Shown here: piece by piece, positions 1 through 5,283 of the stretch
Layout: every line of letters starts with the position of its first letter
Position numbering within the stretch: position 1 is the first letter of the stretch
Translations under genes and position numbers: made by a program
NCBI GenBank assembly: GCA_015069065.1
Contig: SVJI01000105.1
Location: 1 to 5,283, forward strand
Direction: 5' to 3'
DNA: 5,283 bases
Source: Oscillospiraceae bacterium
GTDB taxonomy: Bacteria; Bacillota; Clostridia; UMGS1883
Notes under the pieces: generated by a model
Told to the model about the DNA's origin: nothing
Databases searched by the model: none
What the model saw: the letters and a program-made list of their open reading frames with translations, nothing else

Positions 1-1
1 T

Positions 2-748
2 CCCGGTGGTGTAAGCGGTGTGGCTATCATGGTGAAATATCTGACAGGTCTGCCTGTGGGACTGATTTCTCTCCTAATGAATATACCGCTTTTTATCATT
101 GCCTATAGATTTATAGGAAAAGAATTTGCCCTGCGAACAATGCGGACAGTTTTGTTTAGTACAATTATTCTGGATGCGGTTGTAACGCCGTTTTTTCCGC
201 AATATTCAGGGGAACGTATGCTTGGTGCTGTGTTTGGCGGTATTTGTACAGGTGCAGGTCTCGGTGTGGTTTTTCAGCATGGTTCATCCACAGCAGGTAC
301 AGATATTATAGGCTATCTTGTTGAAAAAAAATTCCCACATATCCAGATAGGAAAAGCCCTTATGATTGTTGACGGCGTGGTTTTGGCCATATCAACATTT
401 GTTTTTGGAAATATAGAAGCTGCACTTCTGGGTATCGTTGCCCTGTTGGCACAGGCAACGATAATTAACCGTATTGTATATGGTGCAGAAAAGGGAAGAA
501 ATTTATTTATAATATCTCAAAAAAGCGAAGAAATTGCCCGCCGCATACTACAGGAGAGAGAAAGAGGAGCAACCTTTTTGTCAGCAAAGGGTGCATATTC
601 TCAAAAACCTACACAGGTGCTTATGTGCGTAGTGAGAGTTTGGGAGTATCATCATATTAAAGAGATTGTATATCAGGTAGACCCGACTGCATTTGTTATT
701 ACAACAGAGGTTGAACATATAATAGGGGAAGGCTTTTCACAGGCATAA
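2..748 (+). CDS. YitT family membrane protein (DUF161 + DUF2179), 5'-truncated by the window edge
   Basis: An integral membrane protein of the YitT family, common in Firmicutes; its transport or signalling role is not established. The frame is open from base 2 with no stop, and the first visible residues (PGGVSGVAIMVKYLTG) are the conserved family stretch after the first membrane segment. The gene therefore begins upstream, and the GTG at 20 or ATG at 29 is not the true start. The visible 248 residues hold about five hydrophobic segments (about 17-37, 46-64, 72-91, 115-136, 138-160) and the family motif GSSTAGTDI (94-102). A soluble C-terminal DUF2179 domain follows (about 166-241), with the typical GATFLSAKGAYS turn. 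Relatives are about 280-290 residues, so roughly 30-40 are missing. It converges on the permease gene, with hairpins between. The family call is firm; the function is not. Confidence 0.93.
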   Translation, partial: PGGVSGVAIMVKYLTGLPVGLISLLMNIPLFIIAYRFIGKEFALRTMRTVLFSTIILDAVVTPFFPQYSGERMLGAVFGGICTGAGLGVVFQHGSSTAGTDIIGYLVEKKFPHIQIGKALMIVDGVVLAISTFVFGNIEAALLGIVALLAQATIINRIVYGAEKGRNLFIISQKSEEIARRILQERERGATFLSAKGAYSQKPTQVLMCVVRVWEYHHIKEIVYQVDPTAFVITTEVEHIIGEGFSQA

Positions 749-752
749 AAGG

Positions 753-782
753 TGCTCAGTTTGTTCGTTCTGAACATTTTTT
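753..782 (+). terminator. Candidate intrinsic terminator of the YitT gene
   Basis: Five bases after the stop codon, TGCTCAG (753-759) can pair with CTGAACA (770-776) with one C/A mismatch, and six T residues follow (777-782). An alternative is a 5-bp stem, TGTTC (762-766) with GAACA (772-776). Both stems are weak, but position and T-tract fit a Rho-independent terminator reading rightward. The much stronger hairpin at 796-839 may do the actual work. Confidence 0.45.
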
Positions 783-792
783 ACTATCCCCT

Positions 793-842
793 AAAAAAGA
801 GGATGTATAAAAAGTCCAGACTTTTTATACATCCTCTTTAAG
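793..842. terminator. Strong hairpin terminator between convergent genes, probably bidirectional
   Basis: Bases 796-816 and 819-839 are perfectly complementary (21 bp). The central CCAG would form a four-base loop once the innermost pair opens. Read on the minus strand, the stem leads into six U residues (complement of 793-798), a good Rho-independent terminator for the permease gene ending at 861. Read on the plus strand it ends in CTCTTTA, a poorer U-tract that could still back up termination of the YitT gene. Confidence 0.85.
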
Positions 843-860
843 TTTTCTGAATAAATTTAA

Positions 861-2216
861 TTATGCAAGTCCCATTACCTTGAGTACAATGTAAATTACA
901 AACAAAGCAACGGAAATCCACATTACACCGCTGATTTCTTTAGCCTTGCCGATAAGGAGCTTAAGGATAACCCAAGCAAGCATACCAAACATGATACCGT
1001 TAGCAATAGAGTATGTGAAAGGCATCATGATAATAGCAAGGAAAGCACCGATTGTGTCAGCTACGTCGGAGGAGAAGTCAACTTTCTTAATAGAAGAAAG
1101 CATCAGAAGTCCAACATAAAGCATAGCCGGTGTTGTTGCAAATCCGGGGATTGCAGTGAATACAGGTGCGAGAACCAGTGATACGAAGAAGAGAAGACCT
1201 GTAACAACAGATGCAAGACCTGTTCTACCGCCTGCAGCAACGCCTGCACTGGACTCAACATAGCTTGTAACAGTTGATGTACCAAGACATGCACCAACAA
1301 CTGTACCTACAGCATCTGCCATAAGAGCACCGCCTGCCTTAGGAAGCTTACCCTCTTCATCAAGAAGGTCACCTTTTTCTGCAACGCCGATAAGTGTTCC
1401 AACTGTGTCGAAAATATCAGTGTAGAGGAAAGTGAACATGATAAGAAGGAATGCAGGCAGATTTTTTACAATGAATCCAAAGTCAAAATCAAAGAACAGC
1501 GGAGCAGAGAATGCATCCATAGAGAAGCTGGGAATTACTGAGTAAACTCCTGCAGCAACGTCGGGAACATACCAGCCGATAAGCTCTGAAATTATACCAA
1601 GTACCCATGTGATGATGATGCCCAGAAGAATGCTTCCGGGAACCTTGTAATGGTCAAGAACACCAATAATAATTAAACCAAGAAGCGCCAGAACAACAGC
1701 AGGTGAAGCGAGATCGCCCAGTGCAACTGTTGTAGCAGAGCTTGCAACAACGATTTTTGCATTGATAAGTGCAATGATTGTTATAAACAGACCTATACCT
1801 GCGGTAATACCGAATTTAAGGTTGGCAGGGATAGTGTTTACCAGTGCTTCACGGAATTTAAAAATTGAAAGAATCATGAAAATGATACCCTCAAGGAGGA
1901 TTGCTGTCAAAGCAACCTGATAGGAATAACCCATTGCACCGCAAACTGTGAATGCGAAGAATGCGTTAAGTCCCATGCCTGAAGCCAGTGCAACGGGGTA
2001 GTTTGCAAAGAATGCCATACAAAGTGTTGCGATACCTGCAGAAATTGCAGTTGCAGAGAATGCCGCACCCTTAGGAATTCCTGCTGCTTCAAGATAACTG
2101 GGGTTTACTGCCAGAATGTACGCCATTGCAAGGAATGTTGTAATACCCGCAATGATTTCGGTACGAACATTGGTACCGTTTTCCTTCAACTTGAAGAACT
2201 TGAGAAACTTGTCCAT
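861..2216 (-). CDS. NCS2 family purine permease, AzgA/PbuG type
   Basis: A membrane transporter of the nucleobase-cation symporter-2 superfamily, AzgA branch, whose studied members take up adenine, guanine or hypoxanthine with protons. At 451 residues it is full length for PbuG/PbuO-like proteins and is hydrophobic throughout, consistent with the 14-segment UraA fold. Diagnostic stretches are GITTFLAMAYILAVNP (24-39), ASGMGLNAFFAF (78-89), TDIFDTVGTLIGVAEK (266-281) and SYVESSAGVAAGGRTG (318-333). By spacing, N84, D267, D270 and E321 line up with the purine-binding Asn, Asp, Asp and Glu described for Aspergillus AzgA (alignment from memory). The ATG at 2216 has GGAGG (2226-2230) nine bases upstream. 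The gene is single, with its own promoter (2280-2309) and terminator (793-842). The family is certain; which purine it carries cannot be read here. Confidence 0.95.
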   Translation of the reverse strand: MDKFLKFFKLKENGTNVRTEIIAGITTFLAMAYILAVNPSYLEAAGIPKGAAFSATAISAGIATLCMAFFANYPVALASGMGLNAFFAFTVCGAMGYSYQVALTAILLEGIIFMILSIFKFREALVNTIPANLKFGITAGIGLFITIIALINAKIVVASSATTVALGDLASPAVVLALLGLIIIGVLDHYKVPGSILLGIIITWVLGIISELIGWYVPDVAAGVYSVIPSFSMDAFSAPLFFDFDFGFIVKNLPAFLLIMFTFLYTDIFDTVGTLIGVAEKGDLLDEEGKLPKAGGALMADAVGTVVGACLGTSTVTSYVESSAGVAAGGRTGLASVVTGLLFFVSLVLAPVFTAIPGFATTPAMLYVGLLMLSSIKKVDFSSDVADTIGAFLAIIMMPFTYSIANGIMFGMLAWVILKLLIGKAKEISGVMWISVALFVIYIVLKVMGLA

Positions 2217-2279
2217 GGATTTACGCCTCCAATATTAAAATTTTGTCAAAACCATATATCTATGATTTTGTATATTTAG

Positions 2280-2309
2280 ATTATAGCATATATTGGGGAA
2301 ATTTGTAAA
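2280..2309 (-). promoter_or_regulatory. SigA-type promoter of the NCS2 permease gene (extended -10)
   Basis: On the minus strand TTTACA (2304-2309, five of six matches to the -35 consensus) is followed 18 bases on by a perfect TATAAT (2280-2285). A TG sits one base before the -10, making an extended -10 element. Transcription should start near 2273, giving a leader of about 57 bases. That leader contains the GGAGG site but no recognisable purine riboswitch core. Confidence 0.8.
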
Positions 2310-2346
2310 TACATTATTTCTAATTTTTTACTCGTTTATGAATACT

Positions 2347-2410
2347 TAAACATAAAAAATAAAGCACACCACTTTTTTTAATAAATGGTGTGCTTTATTT
2401 TTTATGTTTA
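2347..2410 (-). terminator. Rho-independent terminator of the aminotransferase operon, 25-bp perfect stem
   Basis: Bases 2347-2371 and 2386-2410 form a perfect 25-bp inverted repeat around a 14-base A/T loop. The core AGCACACCA / TGGTGTGCT is GC-containing, with A-rich and T-rich arms outside it, so on the minus strand the core hairpin is followed by TTTATTTTTTATG, a good U-tract. The TAA stop codon of the aminotransferase (2408-2410) is itself the outer end of the stem. The symmetry would also allow termination from the opposite direction. It separates the operon from the permease promoter 38 bases further on. Confidence 0.88.
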
Positions 2411-3718
2411 GATTCCCTGCTGCATTTCGCTGACAGCTTCAAGAACGGCATCAGCCATGTAGCATAACTGCTCGTCACTCAAGCCATAGAGCGGTAAATG
2501 TGTAAATCTCTTGTAGAATACTTCTTCGCAGTTGGGGCATGTTTTTGCTATTTCATCAGCATTATAGCCCATATCCTGAACAATTTTAAATCTGTACAGC
2601 GGTCCGAAATGGGCAATCTGTGTAACTCCTTTTTCCTCAAGCTTTTTCTTCAATATCTGTATGTCACCGCCTGCCTTAACTGGGTCAATCTGTAAAAGAT
2701 ACAGGTGGAATGTTGGCTTGATTTCTTCGTTTCCTAAATCCTGAGGAATAATTGCATCATTCTCTTTAAATCTCTCTGTAAGATATGCTGCTGCTTTTCT
2801 TCTGATGTCTATAATTTCTTCATTACGTGCAATCTGCAGTGTCAGGCCCAATCCCTGAATTTCTGTTGTAGAGGCATTGCCAGGAACAAAGGGAGCTTCT
2901 TTTCCTTTGATGGGTGTAATATTATAGAGCCAATCCTTTATAGGACATGAAAAGTCGAGCCCGAGGAAACGTGCGCGTTTCATTTCATCCTCAAAGCCGG
3001 GAATAGTTGTTGTAAGAATACCACCCTCGCCGAATGAAGTAATGTTTTTAACCTCATGCATTGAAAATGCAGCAAAATCACCTATTGTGCCGATTTTTCT
3101 GCCTTTATACATTGCACCGAAAGCGTGAGCCGCATCCTCAAGTACAATTATGTCATGTTTTCTTGCCAGTTCAATGATTGGGTCCATGTCCACAGGATAA
3201 CCTCCGATATGTACAGGGACAATCATTTTTGTTTTATCTGTAATTTTTCTTTCAACATCCTTAGGGTCCATGTTGAGAGTTTTTGTGTCAACGTCAGCAA
3301 ATACAAGCTTTGCACCGACAGCCAGAGGGTATGCCATTGTTGCCACAAATGTTATAGCTGGAACGATAACCTCATCACCGGGTTTAAGATTAGCGTACTT
3401 ATATGCTATTTCAAAACCGGCGGTAGCGTTTGTTACAAATGTGGAGGAAGTTGTTCCCAGATAGTCGTTGCACTTCTTCTCAGCTTCCTCGACCTTGTTT
3501 CCCAATGAAAGCTTTCCGGGAGGTGTAGCAATGGCATCAAGCTTTTTCACCTGCTGCCAAACTGCTTCGAGAGCATCGTCATACTCCTTTCCTTCACCCT
3601 GCATCAGGAAACGGATTATTTCCATCAGGTCGCTTACATTGTAATTTTCGCCTACTGCAGCCCACGGAACTCTTGTCGCACCTGTGTTATATCTGAAATC
3701 AGTTGTCTTTTTTGCCAT
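2408..3718 (-). CDS. DegT/DnrJ/EryC1/StrS family PLP-dependent aminotransferase, variant form
   Basis: A fold-type I pyridoxal-phosphate enzyme of the family that transfers an amino group, usually from glutamate or glutamine, to oxo-sugars or oxo-cyclitols. The core is clear: PGDEVIVPAITFVATMAYPL (113-132), the PLP-contacting Asp195 in EDAAHAFGA (194-202), and the Schiff-base Lys224 in SMHEVKNITSFGEGG (219-233). The C-terminal signatures HFGPLYR (370-376) and HLPLYGLSDEQ (407-417) follow. Lysine is present, so this is an aminotransferase rather than an RfbH-type dehydrase, which has His there. At 436 residues it exceeds the usual 370-400, with extra sequence at about 41-72. The family SGTAAL motif reads TNATAGFEI (96-104). 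ATG at 3718 has GGAGGT (3727-3732) eight bases before it. It follows the jelly-roll gene by 25 bases and is probably co-transcribed. Family firm; substrate unknown. Confidence 0.93.
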   Translation of the reverse strand: MAKKTTDFRYNTGATRVPWAAVGENYNVSDLMEIIRFLMQGEGKEYDDALEAVWQQVKKLDAIATPPGKLSLGNKVEEAEKKCNDYLGTTSSTFVTNATAGFEIAYKYANLKPGDEVIVPAITFVATMAYPLAVGAKLVFADVDTKTLNMDPKDVERKITDKTKMIVPVHIGGYPVDMDPIIELARKHDIIVLEDAAHAFGAMYKGRKIGTIGDFAAFSMHEVKNITSFGEGGILTTTIPGFEDEMKRARFLGLDFSCPIKDWLYNITPIKGKEAPFVPGNASTTEIQGLGLTLQIARNEEIIDIRRKAAAYLTERFKENDAIIPQDLGNEEIKPTFHLYLLQIDPVKAGGDIQILKKKLEEKGVTQIAHFGPLYRFKIVQDMGYNADEIAKTCPNCEEVFYKRFTHLPLYGLSDEQLCYMADAVLEAVSEMQQGI

Positions 3719-3743
3719 TTTAATTTACCTCCATTTATAATTT

Positions 3744-4370
3744 TTAAAATTCGGGTTCATAGCTTTGTAAACGTTCTTCCCAGAAAATTTCCCGTATTTC
3801 TATATCCTTGATTCTGAACATGGTTGAATACGGTGAAAAACCTACATGACCGCCTATAATCGGGTCGCGGTTATCAACAACCTCCTGAACGAGTACATCA
3901 TCTGCAATCAGGAAATTATGTCCTTGTACAGCGCCTGTGGTAATTCTGACCTCGCTTCCCGGAGTATAGCGGTAAAGAGATGTGAGTGCACGCAATTCAT
4001 CCTCAGGGAATCGTTCTATACCGCTTTTGTCCTCATACCAGCCGTTTAGTCCGGATATGTAGGCTTTTTTTAGATAATTATTTTCCTCATCCCATCTTGC
4101 ACAATATATTGCATTTAAATCTCTGGTGGCAGGGAGAACTGATGCTATTGTGAAGCTTAGCATGACATCTTCTTCAAAATATTGTCTGCTAAGTAATATA
4201 CCGCCTTTGTTATCAGGCTCACTTCCTATTAGATAGCCATCCTCATACCTCCAGTTACCACCTTTATCATCCCATAAATCGCGCCAGTATTCATCAGGGC
4301 TGTAAGACAGGATGACGGGAGAAGCAGAGGTAATGATTTTTTTGTTTAATAACAAAATTTCCTCCTTCAT
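3744..4370 (-). CDS. Concanavalin-like jelly-roll protein, resembles DUF1080 / 3-keto-disaccharide hydrolase group
   Basis: A 208-residue soluble protein without signal peptide or membrane segment, so probably cytoplasmic. The layout resembles the DUF1080-like concanavalin A fold: Trp-rich start, NWRYEDGYLIGSEPDNKGGI (39-58), strand-like FEEDVMLSFTIASV (65-78), NAIYCARWDEENNYLKKAYI (86-105), then GSEVRITTGAVQGHNFLIAD (138-157) and the closing GGHVGFSPYSTMFRIKDIEI (173-192). DUF1080 relatives include enzymes cleaving 3-keto-glycosides; others only bind carbohydrate. No catalytic residue can be assigned. The ATG at 4370 has GGAGGT (4377-4382) six bases away and is preferred; an in-frame TTG (codon 6, 4353-4355) has a second AAGGAGG (4361-4367) before it. 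It is the first gene of an operon with the aminotransferase, divergent from the PocR-AraC gene. The fold assignment comes from sequence pattern and is moderate; the biochemical role is open. Confidence 0.72.
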   Translation of the reverse strand: MKEEILLLNKKIITSASPVILSYSPDEYWRDLWDDKGGNWRYEDGYLIGSEPDNKGGILLSRQYFEEDVMLSFTIASVLPATRDLNAIYCARWDEENNYLKKAYISGLNGWYEDKSGIERFPEDELRALTSLYRYTPGSEVRITTGAVQGHNFLIADDVLVQEVVDNRDPIIGGHVGFSPYSTMFRIKDIEIREIFWEERLQSYEPEF

Positions 4371-4382
4371 TTCTACACCTCC
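4361..4382 (-). promoter_or_regulatory. Tandem ribosome binding sites at the start of the jelly-roll gene
   Basis: GGAGGT (4377-4382) lies six bases before ATG 4370. AAGGAGG (4361-4367) lies inside codons 2-4, five bases before an in-frame TTG (codon 6). Both have workable spacing. ATG with the upstream site is the standard choice; the inner site could give a form shorter by five residues, or may only hold the ribosome near the start. Confidence 0.5.
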
Positions 4383-4392
4383 ATCTAAAAAT

Positions 4393-4424
4393 ATTATATC
4401 AAATTGATGTTTGAAAAAAAGGGG
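4393..4424 (-). promoter_or_regulatory. Promoter of the jelly-roll/aminotransferase operon, good -10 with weak -35
   Basis: A perfect TATAAT (4393-4398 on the minus strand) precedes the operon, with the start site expected near 4386. At 16-18 bases upstream only a C/T-run (complement of about 4414-4424) occupies the -35 position, with no TTGACA-like hexamer. A strong -10 without a -35 is typical of promoters that need an activator, which fits the divergent AraC-family gene. The leader would be only about 16 bases, with the ribosome site inside it. No SigA alternative with both boxes was found on this strand in 4371-4520. Confidence 0.6.
4398..4408. repeat. Small palindrome ATCAA-A-TTGAT beside the operon -10 box
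   Basis: An 11-base perfect palindrome abuts and overlaps by one base the upstream edge of the operon's TATAAT, in the spacer of that promoter. It could be a protein-binding dyad, but in such AT-rich DNA a repeat this short may arise by chance. Confidence 0.3.
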
Positions 4425-4427
4425 TGC

Positions 4428-4465
4428 TTTTCCTGATTTTTTGTACTATATTCCTCTTAAAGGAA
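4428..4465. promoter_or_regulatory. Candidate operator region: TTCCT direct repeats 21 bp apart plus TTCCT/AGGAA dyad
   Basis: TTCCT occurs at 4430-4434 and 4451-4455, exactly 21 bases apart, about two helical turns and the usual period for the two half-sites of an AraC-family dimer. The second copy also forms an inverted repeat with AGGAA (4461-4465). The block lies just upstream of the operon's missing -35 (about -44 to -79 from its start) and directly before the regulator's -35 box, so a protein bound here could serve both promoters. Identity outside the five-base core is low, so this is a candidate only. Confidence 0.35.
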
Positions 4466-4470
4466 AATTA

Positions 4471-4499
4471 TTGACAAAAATATACTGCACATTTATAAT
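4471..4499 (+). promoter_or_regulatory. Perfect consensus SigA promoter of the PocR-AraC regulator gene
   Basis: TTGACA (4471-4476) and TATAAT (4494-4499) are separated by exactly 17 bases, a full match to the SigA/sigma-70 consensus. Transcription should start near 4506, only about 15 bases before the ATG, so the AGGAGG site (4507-4512) would lie at the very 5' end of the message. Confidence 0.88.
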
Positions 4500-4520
4500 G
4501 AAACTTAGGAGGGGAAAAGA

Positions 4521-5283
4521 ATGGTTATAAACTATGATGTTGAAAATATCAGTAAGGCATTGAAGGATTTCCGTAACGCTACAGGTGTTGATATGGAACT
4601 GTTGAAAACAGACTTTTCTCCTGCATGTAATTACAGAATGAATAATATATGCTACTGTCGCGCCGTGCAAAGCACCCAGACAGGGAAAAAGGCGTGCAGA
4701 CTTTCAGATGCACAGCTGCTTGAAAAATGCAGAGACAGTAAGAAAACGCAAACATGTATCTGTCATGCAGGGCTTATAAATGTAGCTATTCCGCTGTTGT
4801 ATGAAAATGTAATCATAGGATATATAATTTTTGGCAGAATGAAGCCGGACGAAAACTTTATGCCGGATATAGAATATATGAAGAAAATAGGTCTTGATGT
4901 TGAGAAAATGCGGGAGCATTATGCTGAAATTACACCTTTTGATTCAGACAAAATACACAGTGTTTCAAATATAGCAATTATGCTGGCAAAGTACATTCTG
5001 CTTAAAAATATGTTAAAACCGAATTTCAGTAAAAATCTGCAGAGAGTGGTTGATTATATAAACAATAATTTAGATGGCGACCTTTCAATAAAGGATATTG
5101 CAGAAAATGTAAACATATCAAAAAGCGTTCTGTACAAAAATTTTCATGCACATTTTAATTGTACTGTCAGTGAATACATAAATATAAAGCGAGTGGAAAA
5201 GTCTATTGAACTAATGACTAAAAATGATATATCAATTGAGGAAATTTCTCAAAAGTCGGGATTTTCAAGCGCAGCCTACTACA
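4521..5283 (+). CDS. AraC-family transcriptional regulator with N-terminal PocR sensor domain, 3'-truncated by the window edge
   Basis: Likely a ligand-responsive regulator of the divergent operon. The visible 254 residues begin with a PocR-type sensor (about 8-165), a PAS-like fold first noted in the propanediol regulator PocR. It shows the family block CICHAGLINVAIPL (79-92), then IIGYIIFGRMKP (98-109). It is cysteine-rich: C36, C44, C46, C59, C70, C79, C81, plus H82. The AraC DNA-binding domain starts near 172. Its first helix-turn-helix is LSIKDIAENVNISKSVLYKN (188-207), and the second begins ISIEEISQKSGFSSAAYY (237-254), where the window ends. About 25-35 residues are missing. ATG 4521 has AGGAGG (4507-4512) eight bases before it and a consensus promoter upstream. 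There is no membrane segment, so it acts in the cytoplasm. The domain calls are strong; the ligand is unknown, and regulation of the neighbours is inferred from divergent layout. Confidence 0.93.
   Translation, partial: MVINYDVENISKALKDFRNATGVDMELLKTDFSPACNYRMNNICYCRAVQSTQTGKKACRLSDAQLLEKCRDSKKTQTCICHAGLINVAIPLLYENVIIGYIIFGRMKPDENFMPDIEYMKKIGLDVEKMREHYAEITPFDSDKIHSVSNIAIMLAKYILLKNMLKPNFSKNLQRVVDYINNNLDGDLSIKDIAENVNISKSVLYKNFHAHFNCTVSEYINIKRVEKSIELMTKNDISIEEISQKSGFSSAAYY

Noticed and set aside
20..31. GTG at 20 or ATG at 29 as the start of the YitT gene
   Set aside because: The frame is open to the window edge, the residues before these codons are part of the conserved family sequence, and no ribosome binding site precedes them.
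1103..2092. Alternative minus-frame open stretches within the permease gene
   Set aside because: They are frame-shifted readings of the permease, rich in His, Gln and Leu, with no family resemblance.
2244..2249. TTGACA on the minus strand as a second permease -35 box
   Set aside because: A -10 at 16-18 bases would fall on the ribosome binding site and start codon, and no TATAAT-like sequence is there.
2498..3508. Plus-strand open frames opposite the aminotransferase gene
   Set aside because: They lie wholly within a well-supported gene on the other strand and encode low-complexity, Cys/aromatic-rich sequence typical of antisense reading.
2408..3718. RfbH-type CDP-4-dehydro-6-deoxyglucose dehydrase, suggested by the similar length of about 437 residues
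   Set aside because: That enzyme has His in place of the PLP lysine and binds an iron-sulfur cluster; here the lysine (Lys224) is present.
3744..4370. YesU (DUF1961) family for the jelly-roll protein
   Set aside because: The general fold type is similar, but the YesU signature segments as I remember them are absent; the strand pattern fits DUF1080-like proteins better.
4447..4477. TTGTCA (4472-4477) with TATAGT (4444-4449) as a minus-strand operon promoter
   Set aside because: The spacer to TATAGT is about 21-22 bases, too long; the TATAAT at 4393-4398 is better placed for the gene.
4446..4919. Short minus-strand open frames opposite the AraC gene (4446-4670 and 4704-4919)
   Set aside because: They overlap a clearly coding plus-strand gene, and the first also runs into its consensus promoter; neither has a recognisable product.

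Overview
The window looks like chromosomal DNA from a low-GC Gram-positive anaerobe, most likely a gut-type clostridium. The grounds are AT-rich intergenic DNA, strong GGAGG-type ribosome binding sites before every complete gene, SigA-type promoters (TTGACA/TATAAT), long U-tract hairpin terminators, and the gene families present (YitT, AzgA-type NCS2 permease, PocR-AraC regulator). Genus cannot be told from the sequence. No RNA genes, mobile elements or CRISPR arrays were seen.

Layout: (1) 2-748, plus strand: the 3' part of a YitT-family membrane protein gene whose start lies before the window. (2) 749-860: two hairpins separate it from the convergent permease gene; one is a likely two-way terminator. 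(3) 861-2216, minus strand: an AzgA/PbuG-type purine permease with its own extended -10 promoter and terminator. (4) 2408-4370, minus strand: a two-gene operon. The first gene encodes a cytoplasmic concanavalin-like (jelly-roll) protein resembling the DUF1080 / 3-keto-disaccharide hydrolase group. The second, 25 bases on, encodes an unusual DegT/StrS-family PLP aminotransferase. It ends in a 25-bp hairpin terminator. (5) 4371-4520: a 150-bp divergent promoter region. (6) 4521 to the window end, plus strand: an AraC-family regulator with an N-terminal PocR-type sensor domain, cut off inside its second helix-turn-helix. Its open reading frame has no stop before the window edge.

The most interesting part is 2408-5283. 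The arrangement suggests a small self-contained module: a PocR-AraC sensor reads a small molecule and switches on a divergent operon encoding a carbohydrate-type jelly-roll enzyme or binding protein and a sugar-type aminotransferase. The promoters fit this: the regulator has a perfect consensus promoter, while the operon has a perfect -10 but no recognisable -35, as expected for an activator-dependent promoter. The substrate is unknown; an oxo-sugar or oxo-cyclitol is the best guess. The YitT and permease genes are probably ordinary housekeeping neighbours with separate transcription.
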